The notes under the pieces are model-generated. The model was given only the letters and a program-made list of their open reading frames with translations, ran no database searches and was not told the origin of the DNA. A DNA stretch of 64,000 bases from Sinorhizobium sp. A49 (GTDB taxonomy: Bacteria > Pseudomonadota > Alphaproteobacteria > Rhizobiales > Rhizobiaceae), in contig NZ_MUNW01000034.1 of NCBI RefSeq assembly GCF_002002725.1, positions 55,048 through 119,047 on the forward strand, in the 5' to 3' direction. A program made the position numbers and the translations under genes. Of the stretch, positions 8,682 to 19,529 are shown one piece after another; the stretch's first letter is position 1; every line of letters begins with the position of its first letter.

Positions 8682-9269
8682 GTTTCCTCCCTGTGGCACC
8701 GTCCACTCCCGTTCCGGCACCGTCATCGCAAAGCTATCCGAATTTGATGCTTGTCAGTTTGCCATGCGAAACGGTGATGCAAAAATGAAATATGGGGTGT
8801 AAATCATAATTCAACAGTTATGTTTCCACTCTTTACCAGATGAAATCTGGAGCGCGCGTTTGACTTTGGTACCACCACCGGTGCCCAGGGTCCGAAATTG
8901 TTGCTGAAAGATGTCGCTGTGGCGCTAAGCTCGCGAAAACAGTGACTTAGAGTTAAGACCAAAACACAGCAGATGTTGCCCGACACCGCCGAACCCAAGG
9001 GGCTACTCCCCCACTGCTGCCTGCGGTTTAAAACCCTGCCTTTGCCGTTTGAGCCGTGCCGAGACGGAGATCGTCGCGTACGACAGAAGAACCGGCGCCG
9101 GTCATCGGCAGTCTTTCCATCAGGTTGGCCGTCAACAACCCGGCCCTATCGCAAAACACTGGTGACCATCGCCACCCTGCTACACCACTCCCTGGGACGT
9201 CATCTAAACTTCTGACTATTTAATCAGATTACGATATTCAAGCGGCATGGTGAGATCGGAAACCTCAAG
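8682..9269 (-). promoter_or_regulatory. Gene-free stretch with candidate livK promoter
   Basis: No supported gene lies in these 588 bases. On the minus strand TTGAAT (8809-8814) and TATTTC (8787-8792) are 16 bases apart and would make a weak sigma-70 promoter about 105 bases upstream of livK. The rest, including the approach to the plus-strand gene at 9270, shows no clear repeat or conserved element beyond an AT-rich patch at about 9210-9245. Confidence 0.35.
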
Positions 9270-9617
9270 ATGAACCGCGACAAGCTTTTTCTATTACGCC
9301 CCGATTTTGAAGACCCTGCCTATCCGGGTCAGCGCTTTTACTGCTGGCATTGCGCACTGATGGAAGGAGTGTTGGCCTCGTTCCCGGCATTGGCGCAACG
9401 GCTCGACGTAGAGAGAGTTGCATGGCCTCGGCCAAGAATTCCTGTCACCGACCTCGTGGGAGAGGAAAATCAGTCCCTCCCGTTGTTGGTGCTGGCGGAC
9501 GGAGAAAGTTACGTCCATCAGACAGGAACCTATCGGGGCCGCGCCTTCGTTGCAGAAAAGGACAAGATCTTGGCTGCGCTCTCGGAGCGGCACGGCTTCC
9601 CTGATCCACACCCATGA
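9270..9617 (+). CDS. DUF3088 family protein
   Basis: The 115-residue protein matches from memory the DUF3088 family found widely in rhizobia: it opens with DKLFLLRPDFEDPAYPGQRF and has a CWHC motif at about residues 26-29, followed by an LPLLVLADGE segment. The CxxC-like motif, a Pro after the second strand and the overall size suggest a thioredoxin/glutathione-transferase-like fold, but no activity is established. It stands alone between livK and yjdF, with an AT-rich upstream region. Confidence 0.8.
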   Translation: MNRDKLFLLRPDFEDPAYPGQRFYCWHCALMEGVLASFPALAQRLDVERVAWPRPRIPVTDLVGEENQSLPLLVLADGESYVHQTGTYRGRAFVAEKDKILAALSERHGFPDPHP

Positions 9618-9780
9618 AATGTCGAGATACTCGTTCGCAAACGTCTTCATTTTGCGACGGTAGTTCCCCTTCGGCTGGAACCGAAACCCCAATGCTCAGA
9701 GCAGTCGAAATCTGCTCGGTTGGACGTCCTGAACCTCAACTAACTTTTCCGGCTGACATGAGAGTTCGTTTGGGATATCG

Positions 9781-9902
9781 GAAACAGGTCGGAAAAAGAC
9801 GGTCCGGTTGAGGTGAGCCCGGACGCCCTTTGATTGGGCTCTGTTGTGCCACGGCTGGCTCAACCCTCGACGCGCGATGGCGCGTGTCTAGAGGGTTGCC
9901 AA
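9781..9902 (+). promoter_or_regulatory. Structured 5' leader of yjdF; candidate yjdF-type riboswitch sequestering the ribosome binding site
   Basis: The leader folds into consecutive stems: GTC/GAC (9788-9790/9798-9800, loop GGAAAAA), GTCCGG/CCGGAC (9802-9807/9819-9824, loop TTGAGGTGAGC), GCCC/GGGC (9825-9828/9836-9839) and GCCA/TGGC (9848-9851/9856-9859). A long hairpin follows in which CAACCCTC (9861-9868) pairs with GAGGGTTG (9891-9898), extended by GAC/GTC and GCGC/GCGC. The GAGGG in its 3' arm is the ribosome binding site for the GTG at 9903, so folding would block translation. yjdF RNAs that bind azaaromatic compounds lie upstream of the same gene family in Firmicutes. Homology to that class has not been computed here. 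Confidence 0.65.
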
Positions 9903-10322
9903 GTGAGTTCAAGAACAATCACATCCATATTTTTCGATGGTCAGTTTTGGGTGGCCGAAATCGAACGCCATACGAAAGGCTCCGTTGAGGTCGCCCGTTA
10001 TTGCTTCGGAGCGGAGCCGACAAACGCGGAAATGCTTGAGTGGGTAGACCTTGAGTTTCCCCGATTGCGGTTTCACTCTCACGACGCCAAAAGCGCCAAG
10101 CGCTCCACGACGAAGGTCAACCCCAAGCGAAAAAAGCGGATTGCGGCCACCGAAGCCCAGTGCATCGGTTTCAGCACAAAGGCGCAGGACGCGATGCAAG
10201 AAGCTCTAGCCGTCCATAAAATGGAACGGCGTTCACACGCCAAATGGCGAACTGAAGAGGACCAGGAGCGCCGTTGGGCGCAACGACAAGTAAAAATGAA
10301 AGCGCGGCGCAAAGGTCACTGA
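9903..10322 (+). CDS. yjdF: YjdF family protein (DUF2992)
   Basis: The 139-residue protein starts at a GTG behind GAGGG. It has the YjdF N-terminus (FFDGQFWVAEIER), the GAEPTNAEMLEWV segment, a basic linker VNPKRKKR, the GFSTKAQDAMQEAL segment and a highly charged coiled tail ending in RRKGH. These fit the DUF2992 family, best known from Firmicutes, where it is controlled by the yjdF riboswitch and linked to handling of azaaromatic toxins. Its biochemical role is unknown. It sits alone with no operon partner, directly behind the structured leader. Presence in an alphaproteobacterial background suggests either transfer or a broader distribution than usually described. Confidence 0.8.
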   Translation: MSSRTITSIFFDGQFWVAEIERHTKGSVEVARYCFGAEPTNAEMLEWVDLEFPRLRFHSHDAKSAKRSTTKVNPKRKKRIAATEAQCIGFSTKAQDAMQEALAVHKMERRSHAKWRTEEDQERRWAQRQVKMKARRKGH

Positions 10323-10394
10323 CTTTCTGCGCGGCCGCCCCCGGAAATCTCCTGCATCGGAACTGCCGCATAAGTCGATCGCAGGCATTCCAAA

Positions 10395-10550
10395 CATAAT
10401 AAGCAGTTCGATTTCACACTTGCAGCCGATGCGCGCCAGGAACGCCGGCGGCACGCCAATCGTCGCCGGATAGACTGTTCCGATCCTGATTTTCGTCACC
10501 GCTTTGTCGGCAACCGAGCGCACCACCTCGGCCGAGAGGTCGAAGTCCCT
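10395..10550 (-). pseudogene. LysR-type regulator remnant (linker and start of the ligand-binding domain)
   Basis: On the minus strand the segment reads FDLSAEVVRSVADKAVTKIR and then IGTVYPATIGVPPAFLARIG. This is the junction between the linker helix and the first strand of the LysR ligand-binding domain. Neither the DNA-binding domain upstream nor the rest of the effector domain is present, and the frame continues into unrelated sequence. It is therefore a decayed fragment, lying in the 346-base gap between yjdF and the next gene. Confidence 0.6.
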
Positions 10551-10668
10551 GCATCATCTGTTCTTACAGCTAGCCTGGCAAACAGTTGAACCCGATCGGA
10601 CATGATCCCGATTGTTAATGTGTCTCGCTGTAGAGATTGTTCACCGTACTCTGATTGAGGAACCTGCC

Positions 10669-11181
10669 GTGAAGTTGTTCGACTGGCTGATGGGATATAA
10701 ACCGGCGCCGAATGGCGTGGACCGCCAATCGACGGCAGCGCTTCGTAACGATCTTCTCGCCATCAACAGAAAGACTGCGCCGTTCATCATTCGTGACGGC
10801 AAGCCGGAAGGTGTTGATCTCGTCGCCGAATGGAAGATCGTTGATGCCCGCTGGTACGAACTGTTTGCCAAGGCCGGGCTGCAAAGGGTGTTCAAGGTGC
10901 TGATGAAATTCGATGCTGCCAATTGCGAAGTTCGCGCTGTCGATCAGGAATGGTCTGTCGAATGGCGCGCCGGCGTGCCCACGCTAACGGTGAGCGCTGG
11001 TGCGTTTCGCGGTCGAAAGTGGGAAAAAAGCTTCGACATGGCTTTCGCCTTCAAGGAAGATTTGTCCTACGGCAAGGTTTACGAATATCGCTTCAATACC
11101 ACCGAAATAAAGACGCCCCTGATTGACGCCGCTCATCGAGCCGGCTGGGGCTGGAGAGGCGTGGCTTTCGCGAAGTTATGA
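10669..11181 (+). CDS. Conserved hypothetical protein
   Basis: This is a 170-residue soluble protein with no signal peptide or membrane segment. I do not recognise a named family. It has a hydrophobic/aromatic N-terminus (KLFDWLMGYKP), a central WKIVDARWYELFAKAGL segment and a beta-rich C-terminal half with many aromatic residues (SVEWRAGVPTLTVSAGAF, KVYEYRFNT). The GTG at 10669 was chosen because GAGGA lies eight bases upstream; the frame opens 19 codons earlier with no such site. Codon pattern looks native. It stands alone between yjdF and the katG terminator region. Confidence 0.7.
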   Translation: MKLFDWLMGYKPAPNGVDRQSTAALRNDLLAINRKTAPFIIRDGKPEGVDLVAEWKIVDARWYELFAKAGLQRVFKVLMKFDAANCEVRAVDQEWSVEWRAGVPTLTVSAGAFRGRKWEKSFDMAFAFKEDLSYGKVYEYRFNTTEIKTPLIDAAHRAGWGWRGVAFAKL

Positions 11182-11190
11182 GCCAGTGCC

Positions 11191-11270
11191 TGGGGCGTTT
11201 CCGACCGAGGTGGAATCGCTGAAACGCTCTATCTCCTTGTTCTTACGCATTTCCTGACGGAAATGCCCTA
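11191..11270 (+). repeat. Rhizobial intergenic palindromic repeat, most complete copy
   Basis: Two dyads lie side by side: GCGTTTC (11195-11201) with GAAACGC (11221-11227), and GCATTTCC (11247-11254) with GGAAATGC (11259-11266) around a TGAC loop. They are joined by CTCTATCTCCTTGTTCTTAC. This arrangement is the short interspersed repeat common between rhizobial genes. It follows the stop of the gene at 10669 and may act as an mRNA 3' end structure. Confidence 0.6.
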
Positions 11271-11347
11271 AACGACACCATCCGGCCGTCCGTGCTTGCG
11301 GCGAGGTCAGCGACATTGGCCTCGTCTTCCAGCGAGCCGACAGAGAG

Positions 11348-11372
11348 CCTCCCCCCGGTTGACGGGGGAAGG
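11348..11372 (-). terminator. Hairpin downstream of katG
   Basis: CCTTCCCCC and GGGGGGAGG (read on the minus strand) form a GC-rich stem with a seven-base loop about 24 bases after the katG stop. No U-run follows, so it may work as an RNA-stabilising 3' end rather than a strict intrinsic terminator. Confidence 0.5.
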
Positions 11373-11395
11373 CGTTGACTGGGAAGCCCCAGGGA

Positions 11396-13737
<2,342 letters not shown>

Positions 13738-14655
13738 ATGAACGGCCTGACCATGAAGCATCTCCGCTATTTCGAAGCCCTTGCCCGCATCGGCCATTTC
13801 GGCCGCGCTGCGGAAAGCTGCGCCATCTCGCAGCCCGCGCTCTCCGTGCAGATAAGGGAACTGGAGGAACTGCTCGGTGCGCCGCTCGTGGAGAGAGGTG
13901 GGCGCCGCATACGGCTGACAAGCCTCGGCGAGGAGTTCGTTGGCCGTGCCCGCGCTATCCTGCGCGCTGTCGACGAACTGGGAGACCTCGGAAGGGCGGC
14001 CCATGGGCCGCTTGCCGGCCGTCTTCGCCTCGGCATCATTCCAACGGTCGCGCCCTATCTGCTACCAAGCATCATCAAATCGCTCGCGCAGCTCTATCCG
14101 GGGCTCGATCCGCGGCCACGCGAGGCGATCACAGGCAGATTGATCGAGGACCTGGCGGAGGCGAAACTGGATATCGCCATCGTTGCGCTGCCGATTTCGG
14201 AACCTGCGCTGGAGGAAATCCCGCTCTTTGACGAGGAATTCGTGCTGGTGCGGCCGCTAGAGGATGCGGAAAAGCCGGTGCCGGCTTCGGAAAGGCTTCA
14301 CGAGATGCGCCTGTTGCTGCTGGAAGAGGGGCATTGCTTCCGGGACCAGGCCCTGTCCGTCTGCAACATCACCGCGGCATCGACGCACGACGTGATGGAA
14401 GGCAGTTCGCTTTCGACCCTCGTTCAGATGGTGGGTGCGGGCATAGGTGTGACGCTTATTCCCGAGATGGCCATCGAGACCGAAACGCGATCCTCTTCGG
14501 TTGGCGTGTCCCGGCTTGCCGGCCCCCGCCCCACCCGAACGATCGGGATGGTATGGCGAAAGACCAATCCATTGTCGGCGCAGTTCACTCGGATCGCCGA
14601 CATCGTGCGCGAAGCCGGGCTGAGCAGGCAGAGGCAAATGGATGGCGCCCGGTGA
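13738..14655 (+). CDS. oxyR: OxyR, LysR-type hydrogen peroxide sensor and regulator
   Basis: This 305-residue LysR protein has an N-terminal helix-turn-helix (AAESCAISQPALSVQIREL). The OxyR redox pair is visible as GHCFRDQALSVC, with two cysteines nine residues apart that form a disulphide on oxidation in this family. Divergent linkage to katG supports the call. The first ATG has GAGG only two bases before it, so the internal ATG at 13753 (MKHLRYF) may be used instead. Confidence 0.94.
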   Translation: MNGLTMKHLRYFEALARIGHFGRAAESCAISQPALSVQIRELEELLGAPLVERGGRRIRLTSLGEEFVGRARAILRAVDELGDLGRAAHGPLAGRLRLGIIPTVAPYLLPSIIKSLAQLYPGLDPRPREAITGRLIEDLAEAKLDIAIVALPISEPALEEIPLFDEEFVLVRPLEDAEKPVPASERLHEMRLLLLEEGHCFRDQALSVCNITAASTHDVMEGSSLSTLVQMVGAGIGVTLIPEMAIETETRSSSVGVSRLAGPRPTRTIGMVWRKTNPLSAQFTRIADIVREAGLSRQRQMDGAR

Positions 14656-15289
14656 AAACAAGCCGTTGCGTCAATAGCAGACACCCAAAACGCGCGGCTA
14701 GACCGGTAAAGTGGGTCTACGCAGGAGGTTCCGAATAGTGCCGCCGCAAAGGCGGAACCGGGACGGTTTGCCCCAGGCAACCCGCTCCGCCTGATCGAGA
14801 GTTCGCACCCAAAAGCGAACAAGCCATCGACCGCCCCCTTTCCCTGCCTCACAGGCAACCTCGCGATATCGATGATGTCGTCCCGGGCAGCCGGTGGACC
14901 GCCCCTGGACCGAGGCGGCCCCAAGCCCGATCCTGAAGTCGACATCCCTCACTTTCCTGAGTTCGAAATTGCGGATGGGATGATCCTGCGTCCGTTCCGG
15001 CGCAAAGCCGATGACCGGCCGACACCAGTGACACCGGCGAAAACGGGGATCAGAGCACCCAGAGCACCCTCAATGCCGACCGGCGGCTGCCTTGACGTCG
15101 GCGAAAGATCTGCAGGGTTGGCAGCCTCTCAATCCCGAAACCGGGCTCTACAACCGCTAATCGGAAAGTTGGCACGCTCCTCCTATTGCGCTCCGCATAG
15201 TCCATCGTCCTATATCCACCCGCGAGAGTGGTCGCGGCGTTCCAGTAGCGGTACATTTCGCGAGCTCTTGGATCTCAGAGGGACATCAC
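14656..15289. other. Gene-free stretch between oxyR and the cyclase gene
   Basis: No supported gene lies in these 634 bases. A strong AGGAGG (14723-14728) precedes a GTG at 14738 that opens only an 18-codon frame. CCGCC/GGCGG forms a small hairpin near 14741-14755. A minus-strand frame of 68 codons (15050-15256) has no recognisable family and is not called. Confidence 0.4.
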
Positions 15290-17206
15290 GTGCGCTGGTC
15301 GAAGCCTCTAAGATTGCATCTCAGCGTCCTGGTTGCGACGTTGCTGCTCTGCATCTCTATTCCGCTGATCTGGATGGCGTTCAGTCATGGACGCGAAGCG
15401 GCAATCGTTGCGGGCGAAAAGCAGATGCGGCAGATGAGTCTGCGTCTGGTCGAGGGGTACAAATATGCGTTGGCGGGAGGATACGAGGCCGTCGCCGTCG
15501 CCTCCACCTTGCAACACATCGTCTCTCGTCCACCCCACGAGCTGGAGGAAAAGCAGGCATTCTTCCTCGAAGTTCTTCGAAACGTGCCAAATGCAACAAG
15601 CATGTTGGCCGGCTATCCCGACGGGTCCTACATACAGGCAATCAACGCGGCAAATCCGCATGTCCGAACGTCACTTTCAGCGCCTGACGGCACAGCGTTT
15701 GCGATCAGAATTGTGGTGCATGAAAATGCTGGAAACATCGAGATCATGAGGTTCCTCGATGCCGAAGGCAAACTCATCGACGAACGCCGATCCGAGAGAA
15801 CGACATTCGATCCGCGACAGCGCCCATGGTATCGCTCGGTTCTGGAGCATCAGAAACCTGTCTCGGTCGGCCCCTTCGTCAGCGGCACATTGAAGATGCC
15901 GACCCTCACGATCGCAGCACCGATGAAAGACAACGTACAGATCGCGGTCGGCGTGAATGTTCACCTCGAGACCGTCAGCCGACTGCTCGACGCGCGCGCG
16001 ATATCGCCGCGTGCCCGCAGCTACATCCTCGATGAACAAGACGGGCTTGTGGCACATTCGGACCCGGCGATGATGAGCAGGATACTGGGTCTGTGGACGC
16101 AGCGCGGCGAGGCTGACGATGGAGCAGCCAAAGCCTTGGACAGAACTGTCGACACGGTGATCCGGCTCCGTCGGGACGTCAAGCTCACGAACGGGGACCT
16201 CGCTCGGTTCGATCTCGACGGTGAGCCCTATCTTGTCGAGATCGCTCCGGTCACCTTCTCGGACCTGTTCAAAGGCACCTCCGTCGCAGTCGTGGTGCCG
16301 TTCGACGATCTTGTGAGCCAGGCAAACAAAGAACTCGTGCGCAATGTGCTGATGGCCGCGATCTTTGTAGCCGCAGGCGTCGGTGCGTCGATTGTTCTCT
16401 CGCGCCTGATCAGTGCCTCTCTCTATCAGCTTGCGGACGAAGCGCGAAGAATTGGCGATCTGGACTTCGCCGGAAAGGGCACACCGCCTTCCTGGATCAC
16501 TGAAATCAATACGCTCTCGGGAGCGCTGGCCGCCTCGCGGCGCGCCATCGCGCAATTTGCCCTTTACGTTCCCCGGGAGGTGGTCCGACGGATTGTCGAC
16601 CCCTCTGATACGTCGACGAAGGCGGCACGGCAGGACGTAACAGTCCTGTTCACAGACATACGCGACTTCACCACGATTTCCGAACAGCACCCGCCCGAAG
16701 ACGTTGTCGAGATCTTGTCCGCCTACTTCGAACTGTTAAACCAGATTGCCGAGCGCCATCGCGGCACAGTCGTCCAATATCTCGGCGATTCCATTTTCGT
16801 CATGTGGAATGCCCCCATCAGAGAGGCTGATCACGTCGCGTCCGGCTGTCGCTGCGCGCTCGCCATGAGCGTCGCAGTCGATGAATTGAATGAGGATAGC
16901 CGGAAAATCGGCCGGCCCGAATTGCGAACCCGGTTCGGTTTGCACACCGGGCAGGCTGTCGTCGGCAGTTTCGGTGCAATCGCGCGTCAGCAATACACAG
17001 CCATGGGCGATACGATCAACGTCGCGTCGAGGTTGGAGGGTCTGAACAAGGAGTTCGGCACGACCATCCTTGCAAGCGCCGCAATCCAGCAGGTCGTTGC
17101 GGATCAATTCGCGTTCCGCTCGCTCGGGCTGATGAAAGTGAAGGGACGGATGGAAGCGGTGGAGGTTTACGAATTGGTAGAAGCCGCGACCCGCCAACCC
17201 GGATAG
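15290..17206 (+). CDS. Membrane-bound class III adenylate/guanylate cyclase with periplasmic sensor domain
   Basis: This 638-residue protein has a first membrane helix at about residues 10-32 and a large extracytoplasmic region (about 33-345) that looks like a double Cache sensor (FDPRQRPWYRSVL is typical). A second helix lies at about 350-373, followed by a short HAMP-like linker and a C-terminal class III cyclase domain. Catalytic motifs are VLFTDIRDFT (metal Asp near residue 455), YLGDSIFVMW, and YTAMGDTINVASRLEG with the transition-state Asn and Arg. It should make cyclic nucleotide in response to an external signal. The GTG start follows no strong ribosome binding site. It stands alone; the ligand is unknown. 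Confidence 0.88.
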   Translation: MRWSKPLRLHLSVLVATLLLCISIPLIWMAFSHGREAAIVAGEKQMRQMSLRLVEGYKYALAGGYEAVAVASTLQHIVSRPPHELEEKQAFFLEVLRNVPNATSMLAGYPDGSYIQAINAANPHVRTSLSAPDGTAFAIRIVVHENAGNIEIMRFLDAEGKLIDERRSERTTFDPRQRPWYRSVLEHQKPVSVGPFVSGTLKMPTLTIAAPMKDNVQIAVGVNVHLETVSRLLDARAISPRARSYILDEQDGLVAHSDPAMMSRILGLWTQRGEADDGAAKALDRTVDTVIRLRRDVKLTNGDLARFDLDGEPYLVEIAPVTFSDLFKGTSVAVVVPFDDLVSQANKELVRNVLMAAIFVAAGVGASIVLSRLISASLYQLADEARRIGDLDFAGKGTPPSWITEINTLSGALAASRRAIAQFALYVPREVVRRIVDPSDTSTKAARQDVTVLFTDIRDFTTISEQHPPEDVVEILSAYFELLNQIAERHRGTVVQYLGDSIFVMWNAPIREADHVASGCRCALAMSVAVDELNEDSRKIGRPELRTRFGLHTGQAVVGSFGAIARQQYTAMGDTINVASRLEGLNKEFGTTILASAAIQQVVADQFAFRSLGLMKVKGRMEAVEVYELVEAATRQPG

Positions 17207-17392
17207 GAATCCGTTGATGCAACGACGGGAATGCGCCCGGCCGGTCCTGGCTTTGACATGGGCCGCGCCCCTTCGTCGACGCGCCGCGGATACCAATCTG
17301 TCCGATCGAGCAGTAAGCGTGAACAGTGCCTCCCCGCATGCTGTCGCAAGTGAGCAGAGGGCGCGGCGCGTAAACAACCACGCTCCCCATAT

Positions 17393-18121
17393 TCAAACGC
17401 CGCGGCGATTACCCCACAACAGGACATGCAACTGCGGCAACACCCGCGCATCGAACCATTTGTCGCCGGTTACCTTGTCGACCAGCCAGAGCATTCGGTT
17501 CATGATGCCGTCGATGTCCACTGTCGCGCTGTCGTCTTCCGGCGGTGGTGGCGTGTGGTTTCCCGGCTGCAGGTAGACGGGCCATGCCGGGTATCTCCGG
17601 GCGATGTCCTTGGCATAGGCATAGTCCCGATCGTCGAAGACGACGATCTTCAGCACCGTCATCGGCCCGCCGGCGGCTATCGAAAGACAGTCGTCCAGTC
17701 TTGCGACGTCGGTTTCCATCCCGCTCGATGGCGGCTTCGGGCTGAGGACCAGCACGTCGAGGCTGGCGAACCAGTCCCTGGCGACGCTGCCCTGCGTCTC
17801 CAATGCAAAACGATAGCCCTCGCTGTGGCCGCGATCGATCAGCGGGCCGAGCGGCTGGATGGCGGGGTTTCCGCCGGAAAGCGAGACGGTGAGCGGCACG
17901 CCGCCGGAGAGCAGCTTGACCTCGCTCCAGACGTCGTCGACCGACATCGGCAGCCACTCTTCGCGGTATTCGCTGTCGACCGCGTGCAGCGTATCGCACC
18001 AGGAGCAGCGGTAGTCGCAGCCGCCGGTGCGCACGAACACCGTCGGCTGGCCGATCAGCACACCCTCTCCCTGTATCGTCGGCCCGAAGATCTCGCTGAC
18101 GCGGATAGCGGCACCGGTCAT
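17393..18121 (-). CDS. queE: 7-carboxy-7-deazaguanine synthase QueE
   Basis: The 242-residue radical SAM enzyme converts 6-carboxytetrahydropterin to 7-carboxy-7-deazaguanine on the way to preQ0. The iron-sulphur motif CDYRCSWCD (CX3CX2C) lies near residue 35, after the family opening [12 protein letters not shown], and the SAM-binding SLSGGNP follows. The start at 18121 overlaps the queD stop by four bases (ATGA). It is the last of the tightly coupled genes queC-queD-queE. Confidence 0.95.
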   Translation of the reverse strand: MTGAAIRVSEIFGPTIQGEGVLIGQPTVFVRTGGCDYRCSWCDTLHAVDSEYREEWLPMSVDDVWSEVKLLSGGVPLTVSLSGGNPAIQPLGPLIDRGHSEGYRFALETQGSVARDWFASLDVLVLSPKPPSSGMETDVARLDDCLSIAAGGPMTVLKIVVFDDRDYAYAKDIARRYPAWPVYLQPGNHTPPPPEDDSATVDIDGIMNRMLWLVDKVTGDKWFDARVLPQLHVLLWGNRRGV

Positions 18122-18474
18122 GGCCGGTATTCCGCCCAGGTCTTCGGTGTCTCGCTGACGCGAACGGCCGACGTTTCCGGCAGCCGCTCCTTGCACCAGT
18201 CATAGAAATGCCGGGCAAGGCATTCGGACGTTACGCGGTCATGGCCAAGTACATCGTTCAAATGGCGATGGTCGAAACTGCCATCGATGTAGCGCTTGAG
18301 CGGTGCCAGATCATGATAGTCCCGCACGAAGCCATTTTCGTCGAGTTCGTTGGCAGCAAGCTCGACCTCGACGATGTAGTTGTGTCCGTGCAGCCGTGCG
18401 CATTGGTGATCGGCGGGCAGATGGCTCAGCTGGTGCGAGGCGGAGAAATGAAACTCCTTGGTGATGCGGTACAT
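18118..18474 (-). CDS. queD: 6-carboxytetrahydropterin synthase QueD
   Basis: The 118-residue zinc enzyme of the PTPS family converts dihydroneopterin triphosphate to 6-carboxytetrahydropterin. Zinc-ligand histidines appear in FSASHQL and LHGHNY, the catalytic Cys in HQCARLHGH, and the DHRHLND motif is present. The ATG at 18474 shares one base with the queC stop (TGATG), showing translational coupling. Confidence 0.95.
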   Translation of the reverse strand: MYRITKEFHFSASHQLSHLPADHQCARLHGHNYIVEVELAANELDENGFVRDYHDLAPLKRYIDGSFDHRHLNDVLGHDRVTSECLARHFYDWCKERLPETSAVRVSETPKTWAEYRP

Positions 18475-19184
18475 CAGCGGACCTCCTCTGCCGAGAAGCG
18501 GCTGATGGCGGCCTGCCAAAAGTCCGGATCGGCATATTCGGTCGGGTCGTCGACGCCAGCCAGATGAAAGGCCTCGCGTCGCTCGACACAGGTGCCGCAA
18601 CGCCCGCAATGGTGATCACCGCCCTTGTAGCAGGACCAGGTCTCGCCGAAGGGCGTGCCGTGCCTGGCGCCATCCGTAACGATCGCTGCCTTGGGAACAT
18701 CGACATAGGGGGCGTAAAGCCTGACGGCGCCATAGCCGTCGAGCGCTTCGTCCTGCATCTTCTGGAATGCATCGATGAAGCCCGGCCGACAATCGGGATA
18801 GATGAAGTGGTCGCCGCCATGGACGGCAACCGCAACGGCGTCGGCCTTCTGCGCAGAGGCAAGCCCGAAGGCGATCGCCAGCATGATGGCGTTGCGGTTC
18901 GGCACGACCGTCGCCTTCATCGTCTCCTCGGCATAGTGGCCGTCGGGCACGTCGATATCGTCGGTCAATGCCGATCCGGTCAGGTGCCGGCCGACACCGG
19001 TGATATCGATGATCTCATGTGGAACGCCAAGCCGGCGGGCGCAGGCAGCGGCGAAGTCAAGCTCCTTGCGATGGCGCTGGCCGTAGTCGAAGGAAAGCAG
19101 GCCGACGAGCTCCTGTTCTGCCGCTATTCTATGGGCGAGCGAAACGGAGTCCAATCCGCCGGAGCAGATGACGATAGTTCTCAT
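18474..19184 (-). CDS. queC: 7-cyano-7-deazaguanine synthase QueC
   Basis: The 236-residue enzyme converts 7-carboxy-7-deazaguanine to preQ0 with ATP and ammonia. It has the PP-loop SGGLDSVSLA at the N-terminus, RNAIMLAIAFGLA in the middle, and the zinc site CYKGGDHHCGRCGTC near the C-terminus. It heads queCDE. No preQ1-type riboswitch was recognised upstream. The product feeds queuosine in tRNA; nothing nearby suggests use in DNA modification. Confidence 0.95.
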   Translation of the reverse strand: MRTIVICSGGLDSVSLAHRIAAEQELVGLLSFDYGQRHRKELDFAAACARRLGVPHEIIDITGVGRHLTGSALTDDIDVPDGHYAEETMKATVVPNRNAIMLAIAFGLASAQKADAVAVAVHGGDHFIYPDCRPGFIDAFQKMQDEALDGYGAVRLYAPYVDVPKAAIVTDGARHGTPFGETWSCYKGGDHHCGRCGTCVERREAFHLAGVDDPTEYADPDFWQAAISRFSAEEVR

Positions 19185-19316
19185 GAATGTGGGTCCCTTG
19201 TTTTGACCGGGTGGGCTGCGACCGGATGCGGGGCTGCTTTAAGCCATTGCAGTGGTTTTGGCCAGTCCCCAACGCCGCCGCACCCTGTGTGCGCGGCAAC
19301 GCGGACTTCGCCTGAC

Positions 19317-19356
19317 GACGGAAGACGGAAGACGGAAGACGGAAGACGGAAGACGG
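19317..19356. repeat. Heptamer tandem repeat GACGGAA, five copies plus a partial sixth
   Basis: GACGGAA is repeated exactly five times from 19317 to 19351, followed by GACGG. It lies in the divergent region between queC (minus, start 19184) and the short-chain dehydrogenase (plus, start 19530), about 130 bases from the queC start. Perfect heptamer arrays can vary in copy number and change promoter spacing. Confidence 0.9.
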
Positions 19357-19529
19357 CCGGACCATTTTATCCGCAGCCGCAAGATCAAAAATCACTCCGG
19401 CCGATTTCCGCCGCGTTTCAAAGGCGCTAACGTCGCGCCGTCACGCCTGATGGGGCGTGAGTTCCGTACGTTGGTCTTTGGCGTCAAGTGCCAGCTTACG
19501 GTGGAGATCGATATGGGAGGAGTTCTGGA

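Noticed and set aside
15050..15256. 68-codon minus-strand frame in the oxyR-cyclase gap
   Set aside because: No ribosome binding site, no recognisable family, and no supporting context.
19185..19529. preQ1 riboswitch upstream of queC
   Set aside because: No preQ1-I or preQ1-II-like sequence or pseudoknot pattern was found on the minus strand; only a heptamer repeat is clear.
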